Notes under the pieces: generated by a model
Databases searched by the model: none
What the model was told of the DNA's origin: nothing
Seen by the model: only the letters and a program-made list of their open reading frames with translations
Translations under genes and position numbers: made by a program
Shown: in pieces, positions 1 to 5,090 of the stretch
Numbering within the stretch: position 1 is the stretch's first letter
Layout of the letters: each line of letters begins with the position of its first letter
Assembly: GCA_027717925.1 (NCBI GenBank)
Contig: JALLON010000116.1
Location: 1 to 8,552 of the forward strand
Source: Acidobacteria bacterium AH-259-G07
Lineage (GTDB): Bacteria; Acidobacteriota; UBA6911; RPQK01; JADFOI01
Direction of reading: 5' to 3'
DNA length: 8,552 nucleotides

Positions 1-1
1 G

Positions 2-361
2 TTTTCACTTGGTGTCTACGCCTTGGGCCGTTTCCCGTTCTACGAGAATGGCAAAACCTACCAAGGTCCGGTTGAGATAACGTCTGGTCTGATACTGGGG
101 TATCGCCTGAGCAGCCGTCTTGTTCTTCACCTAAACGCCACGGCGTATTATCAGAATTTCGCCTATTGGGATGGTGAACGAGACATCAACTCGGGTCTCT
201 TTGCCACGAGTGGTATGCTCGGAATGGCCATCAAGGCCCGGGAGGACACAACCCTGAGTTTAGATGTTAGATATCCTTTGTCGCAAAGGACGCTCTCGGA
301 AGGCGATGCCTTCGAGCAAGGTCCGACTTTGCTGTTTAGAATCTCACGGCACATACGATAA
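2..361 (+). CDS. C-terminal part of a beta-strand-rich, probable outer-membrane protein (5'-truncated by window edge)
   Basis: The reading frame is open from base 2 to the TAA at 359-361, giving about 119 residues that start FSLGVYALGRFPF. There is no convincing start: the TTG at 23 is only an internal codon, so the gene begins outside the window. The visible part has no long hydrophobic helix. It has alternating polar/hydrophobic, aromatic- and glycine-rich stretches such as GLILGYRLSSRLVLHLNATAYY, GMLGMAIKARED, TTLSLDVRYPL and GPTLLFRISRHI, each with turn-like residues between. This is the pattern of consecutive transmembrane beta strands in an outer-membrane barrel of the 'transporter' or MetA-like kind found near metal-efflux genes. 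It ends in HIR rather than the usual terminal aromatic, which weakens the assignment. It lies 471 bases upstream of the repressor, so it is probably a separate transcription unit. Function unknown; the barrel call is inference from sequence pattern. Confidence 0.55.
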   Translation, partial: FSLGVYALGRFPFYENGKTYQGPVEITSGLILGYRLSSRLVLHLNATAYYQNFAYWDGERDINSGLFATSGMLGMAIKAREDTTLSLDVRYPLSQRTLSEGDAFEQGPTLLFRISRHIR

Positions 362-460
362 TACCAGTACACAGCCACAAGGCCTTTCGACTACACACCT
401 TGGGTCTTCCCTCCTCCATCCGAGATGGTTGATTGTGAGGCTAGTTGGAGGGATTTTTTC

Positions 461-479
461 AGAGCTGCGGCTACGCTCT
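461..479. repeat. Small inverted repeat AGAGC-N9-GCTCT
   Basis: A five-base perfect arm pair, AGAGC at 461-465 and GCTCT at 475-479, flanks nine bases (TGCGGCTAC). It follows a run of six T (454-459), so on the minus strand the hairpin would be followed by an A-run, not a U-run; on neither strand is it an ordinary terminator. It could be part of a dispersed genomic repeat, but this cannot be judged from one copy. Confidence 0.25.
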
Positions 480-572
480 CCAGCCGACGATCTGGAGGAC
501 GGCTTCGACTAGGTTCTTGGCACCGCCGACGAAACAGGGGATACCTCGGCTTCCCTCACAGGACAGACTCTA

Positions 573-614
573 GACGGTCAGACATTCCAAGGTTCTGATT
601 CCATCAGGACCGTC
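573..614 (+). repeat. Strong hairpin (591-611) with a competing alternative arm
   Basis: GGTTCTGAT (591-599) and ATCAGGACC (603-611) form a nine-pair stem, with eight Watson-Crick pairs and one G·U, around a three-base TCC loop. In addition GACGGTC (573-579) is a perfect reverse complement of GACCGTC (608-614). That arm overlaps the 3' side of the first stem, so the two pairings exclude each other. No T-run follows, so it is not a standard terminator. It could be a leader RNA element, a small RNA part, or chance. Confidence 0.4.
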
Positions 615-786
615 GGATGTAAGTAGAGCAGCGTTCAAAAGCCCAATAAAATGAAGAGCTTAGAGAGGAGTGACGTAGTTTCAGACGGAAGGCGACAATA
701 ATCGGGGCTCCGGTAGCCGGCGTGTTATGACTTGAAATGTGCTCCTCTCGTGAGTAGCGTACTCTCACCAGGGCAAAAAATTAAGC

Positions 787-816
787 TTGCACTATAAATT
801 CTACAGTCTGTAGAAT
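787..816 (+). promoter_or_regulatory. Probable sigma-70-like promoter of the repressor-led operon
   Basis: TTGCAC at 787-792 can serve as a weak -35 element. TAGAAT at 811-816 is a five-of-six match to the -10 consensus TATAAT, with an 18-base spacer. Transcription would start near 822-824, only about ten bases before the ATG at 833, which fits the lack of a good Shine-Dalgarno sequence there. An alternative -10, TATAAA at 793-798, has no good -35. In either case the palindromic operator covers the promoter or its start site, as expected for repression. Promoter rules outside Proteobacteria differ, so this is tentative. Confidence 0.5.
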
Positions 817-817
817 T
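797..817. promoter_or_regulatory. BlaI/MecI/CopY-type operator: 21-bp perfect palindrome
   Basis: Ten-base arms AATTCTACAG and CTGTAGAATT are exact reverse complements around a single central T at 807. The core, CTACA-GTC-TGTAG, resembles the TACA-Nx-TGTA motif known for BlaI, MecI and CopY operators, here with a three-base spacer. It lies between the -35 and -10 elements and over the -10, and ends 15 bases before the start codon of a BlaI-family gene. The natural reading is autoregulation of the whole operon by that repressor. A similar core occurs at 2247-2259. Confidence 0.82.
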
Positions 818-832
818 AAGAAGCGCGGACCT

Positions 833-1234
833 ATGAAATTTGCATTTCGGCCATCGAAAAAAGGAATCCCCCAAGTCTTGGGGGAACTTGAAAGCAAGGT
901 GATGAAAGAAGTGTGGGATACCCCTGGTTGCACAGCCAGGGAAGTTCGCGATCGCCTCAGGGTGGAACGGAAAATCGCTTACACCACAGTGTTAACGATT
1001 CTGGACCGATTACACAAAAAGAAGTTGCTTACTCGCTCACGTATAGGGAGAGCTTTTCTCTACAGTCCTGCGCTCAGCCAACAAGAGTTCGATGAAATCG
1101 TGACAAGAGATGTTCTGGAAGGGCTTTTGAAGGAAGACTCCAGGCCCATCCTGAGCACCTTTGTCGAACTGGTGTCAGCGGATGAAGAGCAACTTGAAGA
1201 ATTGGAAGAGTTAGTAAGGCGGAAGCGACGATGA
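833..1234 (+). CDS. BlaI/MecI/CopY-family transcriptional repressor
   Basis: This 133-residue protein matches the family's usual length (about 120-140). Residues 14-80 form the winged helix-turn-helix: LGELESKVMKEVWD opens the domain, TAREVRDRL is the support helix, and AYTTVLTILDRLHKKKLL (49-66) is the hallmark recognition helix. RSRIGRAFLYSPA is the wing. Residues 82-133 are the helical dimerisation and cleavage region, ending in an acidic helix (SADEEQLEELEELV) and a basic tail RRKRR. Family members bind TACA/TGTA palindromes as dimers and are inactivated by proteolysis by a partner M56 protease (BlaI, MecI) or by metal (CopY). The start ATG at 833 gives the expected N-terminus but has no strong ribosome-binding site; the leader may be only about ten bases. 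The stop codon overlaps the next start (ATGA), so the two are translationally coupled. The palindrome at 797-817 is the likely binding site. Confidence 0.95.
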   Translation: MKFAFRPSKKGIPQVLGELESKVMKEVWDTPGCTAREVRDRLRVERKIAYTTVLTILDRLHKKKLLTRSRIGRAFLYSPALSQQEFDEIVTRDVLEGLLKEDSRPILSTFVELVSADEEQLEELEELVRRKRR

Positions 1235-2223
1235 CGATCTATTCGGCTTTTTATTTGCTAATGTCTTCCGCACTCATCGGGTTCGCCGCATGCTGGGCTA
1301 CGGCATTGCTCCAGTACCCATTTGCGAGATGGGCTTGCGGAGCTAACCTAATGAGGCTTTCAAGCGGCTTTTGGTTCGCCTGGGGGATGCTCCCGATTGT
1401 TTGGGGAAGTTTCGTAGTTGCCTTCGGTTTCGCGTTCGGTTGGCTGAGTTCTATTGGCTGGCTGGTCGATCATTGCACCCAGCATCCTGGCCACCCGCAT
1501 CTTTGTCTTGCGCACATTTCCCAGAATCCACCAGCAGGGGAATTGTTCTGGGGAGTTACGCTATTGTCCTGCACATTGGTAGCGGCAGCTGCAGTTCGCT
1601 CCTATCACAGGTATCTTCCTACACACCAACTGCTTCGTGGTACTTTCTCGGCGGAGACTAGGGCCGCCAGTCAACATGTTTCATTTGGCGTTATCCCCAG
1701 CAGGTTTCCGGCGGTTTTTACGGCAGGCCTATTTTTGCCCCGGCCCTATCTGACGAAAGCGGCGGTCAAACTGCTCAGTGCCGAGGAACAGGCGATTGTC
1801 TTGTCGCACGAAATGGAGCATATCAGAAGGAAAGATCCACTCCGATTGTTGTTTCTCACATTTTGCGAATACTGGTTGCCAGCAGTTCGACACATACGTC
1901 GACAATGGCAGTGGATGGCGGAGATCGAATGCGATCGTGCATCTATTCGGGGCGGATTTTCACCCGATCGTGTGGCGCTAACGATTCTTAAGTTCCAAAG
2001 AGCGAACAGAGAATGGCGGTCCCCCACAATGACTCTCGCCTATTCAGCCAAAGACACCTGTAATCTCAAACTTCGGATTGAATCGTTGTTCTGCGACCGA
2101 CCCAATGCGGTAGGACAAGTCCCAATCCTTTTGGGGTGTGCCAGTTTATGCTTTCTCCTCATATTTCACTTCTTTCAGGTTCATCACGGACTCGAAACAT
2201 TTTTAGGGTGGCTAAGCTGGTAG
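1231..2223 (+). CDS. M56-family (BlaR1/MecR1-like) membrane zinc metallopeptidase with a His/Cys-rich loop
   Basis: This 330-residue membrane protein is the presumed activator of the upstream repressor. Hydrophobic segments lie near residues 5-27, 46-72, 105-121 and 297-316. The zinc-peptidase motif HEMEH is at 193-197, followed by IRRKD. The third ligand is probably Glu231 in EIECD (231-235), matching the ExxCD pattern of M56. In BlaR1 this catalytic region is cytoplasmic and cleaves or triggers cleavage of BlaI. BlaR1 and MecR1 then continue after the fourth helix with a penicillin-binding sensor of about 250 residues. Here the protein stops about 14 residues after that helix, so it does not sense beta-lactams that way. 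Instead the loop between helices 2 and 3 (about 80-95) holds five His and two Cys, including HPGHPHLCLAH, a plausible metal site on the periplasmic face. The tail also has HH (318-319). GGAAG at 1221-1225 is a good ribosome-binding site; the start overlaps the repressor stop by four bases. Confidence 0.9.
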   Translation: MTIYSAFYLLMSSALIGFAACWATALLQYPFARWACGANLMRLSSGFWFAWGMLPIVWGSFVVAFGFAFGWLSSIGWLVDHCTQHPGHPHLCLAHISQNPPAGELFWGVTLLSCTLVAAAAVRSYHRYLPTHQLLRGTFSAETRAASQHVSFGVIPSRFPAVFTAGLFLPRPYLTKAAVKLLSAEEQAIVLSHEMEHIRRKDPLRLLFLTFCEYWLPAVRHIRRQWQWMAEIECDRASIRGGFSPDRVALTILKFQRANREWRSPTMTLAYSAKDTCNLKLRIESLFCDRPNAVGQVPILLGCASLCFLLIFHFFQVHHGLETFLGWLSW

Positions 2224-3458
2224 GAAAATTTTTTTGCACCTTTCTTCTACAAAGTGTAGTTGTTCTGGCAACTCCTCTCTCGGGACCACCTGTGCTGAGG
2301 ATTGAAGAAGCTCTGCAGCTATACATCCATCGTAGCCCGGCAGTGCGAGCGGAAAAAGAAAGAGTTGAAATGGCAAGTTCTCGGCTTAACCAAGCGGGTT
2401 TGCTGCCCAATCCGCAATTAAACTTTAGCCAGGAGGGCTTCCCGGTCGGTCGACCTGACTCCAGTTATCTCAATGATCAAGAATTCCTTATTTGGGCCAC
2501 TCAAGAGTTGGAGCTGGGAGGCAAACGTCACCATCGAAAAAGAGTTGCCAGTTTTGATGTGCAAGCGACCGAGGCGGATTTGCAAAATTTCATCCGCTTG
2601 GGAAAGGCCGCAGTTAAAGAGGCTTTCGTTGGGGCCTACCGGGCTCAACAAAAGCTTGGTCTAGCCCAGGAGCACCTGGATTCGTATTACGAAATCCGGG
2701 ACATCCATCGCAAACGAGTCGAGGCCGGGGATGCTGCAGGACTTTCTCAGCTCCGGATCGATATGGAGGAGGTTCGCTACATTACCGCTGTCAATGAGGC
2801 CGGCACTAACCTGGCTTCCGCCTGGGCGGAGCTGGCTGCCTTGATCACCTGGGAAGGCCTGTCGATGCCGACCCTGCAGCCTACGATTGGTGCTGCTCCT
2901 CTGGAGCGTTCTATGGAAGAGTTGCAAGCTCTCGCCCTGGAATCGCGACCCGACTTTAGAAGAGAAACGATACGAGCGGCGCAAGGAACGGCACTGGTGG
3001 ATTTGCAGGAGTCACGAACTATTCCTAATCTCACCTTCGGGGGAGGATACAAAAGGGATTTCGGGACGAACTCCTTTTATTTTGCTCTGCACCTCCCACT
3101 CCCACTGTTTAACCGCAACCAGGGCAATATCGGAGAGGCGCTTGCCCGCGTGAGGCGAAACCAAAACCTGCTGAGCTGGAAGAGGCTGCAAATCGGTGCT
3201 GAGGTGGAGAGAGCCTACAAAGCCTACCAGTTGCAGGAGGCGAACGTGAAACGGCTGGAGCAGACCGTAATTAAACGCGCTGCAAACGTGGCGGAGGTGA
3301 CACTGCAATCCTATCTGGAGGGGGAAGCCAGCTTACTCGAATACCTTGATGCGTTGCGAGTGAAGTTGGACGCCTCACTGGGCTTTTATGAGCTCCTTTT
3401 TAGTTTGGGGAGTACCCGCATCGAGCTGGAAAAATCAGTCGGTGCTGCATTGAAATGA
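2208..3458 (+). CDS. TolC-family outer-membrane efflux channel (CzcC/CusC-like)
   Basis: This is the outer-membrane component of the tripartite pump, about 416 residues from GTG 2208. That start leaves a clean signal peptide (basic VAKLVGK, hydrophobic FFCTFLLQSVVVLA, then TPLSG) and overlaps the M56 stop by 16 bases. Earlier in-frame starts (GTG 2136, ATG 2148) would add a polar stretch before the signal, so I prefer 2208, although its ribosome-binding site is weak. The mature part has the two-repeat OEP architecture. LRIEEALQLYIHRSPAVRA opens repeat one, followed by the SSRLNQAGLLPNPQL motif, then QELELGGKR and long alpha-helical hairpins. Repeat two follows the LESRPD segment and contains LPLPLFNRNQGNI, typical of CzcC-type channels. 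It would form the trimeric channel that docks with the adaptor and permease encoded next. An operator-like sequence lies within the signal-peptide codons (2247-2259). Its stop overlaps the adaptor start (ATGA). Family is certain, substrate is not. Confidence 0.92.
   Translation: MAKLVGKFFCTFLLQSVVVLATPLSGPPVLRIEEALQLYIHRSPAVRAEKERVEMASSRLNQAGLLPNPQLNFSQEGFPVGRPDSSYLNDQEFLIWATQELELGGKRHHRKRVASFDVQATEADLQNFIRLGKAAVKEAFVGAYRAQQKLGLAQEHLDSYYEIRDIHRKRVEAGDAAGLSQLRIDMEEVRYITAVNEAGTNLASAWAELAALITWEGLSMPTLQPTIGAAPLERSMEELQALALESRPDFRRETIRAAQGTALVDLQESRTIPNLTFGGGYKRDFGTNSFYFALHLPLPLFNRNQGNIGEALARVRRNQNLLSWKRLQIGAEVERAYKAYQLQEANVKRLEQTVIKRAANVAEVTLQSYLEGEASLLEYLDALRVKLDASLGFYELLFSLGSTRIELEKSVGAALK
2234..2261 (+). 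promoter_or_regulatory. Second operator-like site (CTACA-N3-TGTAG) with upstream TTGCAC
   Basis: CTACA (2247-2251), AAG, TGTAG (2255-2259) repeats the ten-base core of the operator at 797-817, with the same three-base spacing and the same preceding TT. TTGCAC at 2234-2239 stands seven bases before the core; at the main promoter the same TTGCAC stands eight bases before it. No good -10 is visible here (TAGTTG at 2257-2262 is poor), so this may be a repressor-binding site or roadblock rather than a full promoter. It lies within the signal-peptide codons of the channel gene, at the junction of the regulatory and pump genes. Confidence 0.45.
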
Positions 3459-5083
3459 CTTCCAATACGATACGAACCCCATGGATTCTGTGGCTTGGAC
3501 TGAGTTTAATTCTCTCAGGATGTAATTCTCCCGATGAGGAGACTGGGGCACAATCTATCGGGGTGACGGTATGGAACGAACAATTGGAACTGTTCATGGA
3601 ATATCCTCAACTTCAAGTCAGGGTTCCGGCCCAGTTCGCGGCGCACCTGACTAATTTAAAGAGCTTTGAGCCCGTCACCAAAGGTCCGGTAGCCTTTCAG
3701 TTTATCGGTAAGCAAGGGCTCGTCAAGGAGGTTACCCTAGAGGAGCCAACCCGACCGGGCGTCTTTATTCCCGAAGTCACCTTCGAAAACCCTGAAGAGC
3801 TAACGCTTAAGATACGTGTGCAAAGCCCATCCTTTGAGGGACAAATTGAAGTCCAATCCCTGGTTATCTACCCACACGATGCCGAACTTTCGCCGGTTGA
3901 CAAACCGGAGATTGAGGATGATGCGATTACCTTTCTCAAGGAGCAGCAATGGAAGCTACCATTTCAAAGCCAACGCGCAGGAAAGCAAATCCTTTGGAGT
4001 TCGGTTTCCGCAAGCGGCCGCATTGCTCCCAGATCGGACCGAGATGCTGTGGTGGTCCCCCCGGTGGCAGGTCGACTCTGGCCTCCGCCGCAAGGTCTGC
4101 CGCTGCTGGGACAGAGCGTGACAAAGGGCCAACTGTTGGGATGGATCGAGCCACCACTTCCCGTCGGCGAACAGATTGCCATTGGCAGCGCTCAGGTGCA
4201 AACAGGGGTTTCTCTGGCCCAGCTCGAAGAAAGAATCGCACAAACGCAAGCTCACCTCGCCCAAGAACAGTCCAAACTTGAGTTAGCTCGCCAGGAGGAA
4301 GGGCGTGTACGAAGGCTCCTGGCGATTGAAGCCGTCCCTGTGCGCCGTCTGGAGCTAGCGGAAAACGAAATTGCTATCCGCACAGCAGCTCTTGAAGCGG
4401 CGAAAAAATCACTGGAAAGTCTGAGCGCGGTGAAGGACCGGATCAACGAGAAAGGTCAAGCGGTACAACAGCCACATCATCGCATTGCTTTGAGATCGCC
4501 CCTCCCCGGCACAGTGGTTGAGATCAACGTAGTGGCTGGTGCTCACGTCGAGCCCCATCAGGCTCTTTTTCGCATCATCGATCTCTCCCGGATCTGGATA
4601 AGGGCCGACATTTACGAAACGGATCTTCTTCAGGTCAACACGGCCAGTGGAGCTGCCGTGCAGGTTCCCGGCTTGTTTTCTTTCGAGATCACCGAGCGAA
4701 ACGGGCGCTTGCTAACGATTGGTGAGGTAGTCGATCCGCAAACCAGAACTATCCCTGTGGTCTGGGAAATTTCTAATCCAGGACATGGTTTGAAAGTAGG
4801 GATGTTGGTACAAGTGAACATCCGAACAGGCGAGCCAGTGGAGAGTTTGGCAATCCCGGACTCCGCACTCTTCCAAGAAGAGAATAAGTCGGTGGTCTAT
4901 GTGCAAGTGGCCGGGGAAACGTTTGCTCGCCGAATTGTCAAGACCGGCATCAGGGATAGGGGCTGGGTGCAGATTCTCAGCGGTTTGAGTGAGGGAGAAC
5001 GAGTGGTGGTTGAAGGAGGCTACGAAGTGGGACTTGCGGCACGCTCCACCAGTCTTCCGGTTGGTGAGGGCCACGTCCATTGA
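3455..5083 (+). CDS. RND efflux periplasmic adaptor (membrane fusion) lipoprotein with extra N-terminal domain
   Basis: This 542-residue adaptor links the permease to the channel and is longer than typical CusB/CzcB adaptors. Residues 8-23 are a lipoprotein signal ending in the lipobox LSGC (Cys23), so it is probably lipid-anchored. Residues 34-140 are an additional beta-rich domain (VTVWNEQLELFMEYPQL, AHLTNLKSFEPVTKG) of a kind seen in some heavy-metal adaptors; its role is unclear. The first half of the lipoyl-like domain is near 188-232 (SASGRIAPRSD, VVPPVAGRL). The coiled-coil hairpin is about 252-330 (QLEERIAQTQAHLAQEQSKL to LESLSAVKDRI). The second lipoyl half is 343-375 (RIALRSPLPGTVVEINVVAG). 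The beta barrel is 378-458 (IWIRADIYETDL to GMLVQVNI), and the membrane-proximal domain is 465-530, with IPDSALFQEENKSVVYV. The C-terminus is GEGHVH, two histidines that could bind metal. The start ATG overlaps the channel stop; the permease starts seven bases after the stop. Confidence 0.93.
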   Translation: MTSNTIRTPWILWLGLSLILSGCNSPDEETGAQSIGVTVWNEQLELFMEYPQLQVRVPAQFAAHLTNLKSFEPVTKGPVAFQFIGKQGLVKEVTLEEPTRPGVFIPEVTFENPEELTLKIRVQSPSFEGQIEVQSLVIYPHDAELSPVDKPEIEDDAITFLKEQQWKLPFQSQRAGKQILWSSVSASGRIAPRSDRDAVVVPPVAGRLWPPPQGLPLLGQSVTKGQLLGWIEPPLPVGEQIAIGSAQVQTGVSLAQLEERIAQTQAHLAQEQSKLELARQEEGRVRRLLAIEAVPVRRLELAENEIAIRTAALEAAKKSLESLSAVKDRINEKGQAVQQPHHRIALRSPLPGTVVEINVVAGAHVEPHQALFRIIDLSRIWIRADIYETDLLQVNTASGAAVQVPGLFSFEITERNGRLLTIGEVVDPQTRTIPVVWEISNPGHGLKVGMLVQVNIRTGEPVESLAIPDSALFQEENKSVVYVQVAGETFARRIVKTGIRDRGWVQILSGLSEGERVVVEGGYEVGLAARSTSLPVGEGHVH

Positions 5084-5090
5084 GTGAACA

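Larger units (their letters stand above)
362..832. other. Intergenic region with hairpins and the operon promoter
   Basis: These 471 bases have no credible coding sequence: the short frames crossing it lack recognisable protein character. Visible structure, in order: a small hairpin at 461-479 (AGAGC/GCTCT), a strong hairpin at 591-611 with a competing arm pair 573-579/608-614, an imperfect hairpin at 750-768 (GTGAGTA, loop GCG, TACT-CTCAC), and the promoter/operator at 787-817. No clear rho-independent terminator (GC stem plus T run) follows the upstream gene. Confidence 0.7.

Noticed and set aside
264..512. 82-codon plus-strand frame from the end of the upstream gene into the intergenic region
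   Set aside because: Its first part is out of frame with the real upstream gene and the rest is low-complexity (LRLRSP-like) without a start signal; no support for expression.
750..768. Imperfect hairpin GTGAGTA-GCG-TACTCTCAC as a terminator or second operator
   Set aside because: It has a two-base bulge, does not match the TACA/TGTA operator core, and the following A-run (not T-run) does not make a plus-strand terminator.
1059..1070. CTACAGTC half-site inside the repressor gene, identical to one arm of the operator
   Set aside because: There is no matching TGTAG on the other side, so it lacks the dyad symmetry a dimeric repressor needs; explained by coding sequence.
2136..2207. Longer N-terminus for the channel protein starting at GTG 2136 or ATG 2148
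   Set aside because: It would place about 20-24 polar residues before a clear signal peptide; the start at 2208 gives a normal signal sequence and a short overlap with the previous gene. Not excluded, only less likely.
3936..4281. Several overlapping open frames on both strands within the adaptor gene
   Set aside because: All coincide with a locally GC-rich stretch of the adaptor, which has a continuous, domain-consistent reading frame; none looks like a protein.
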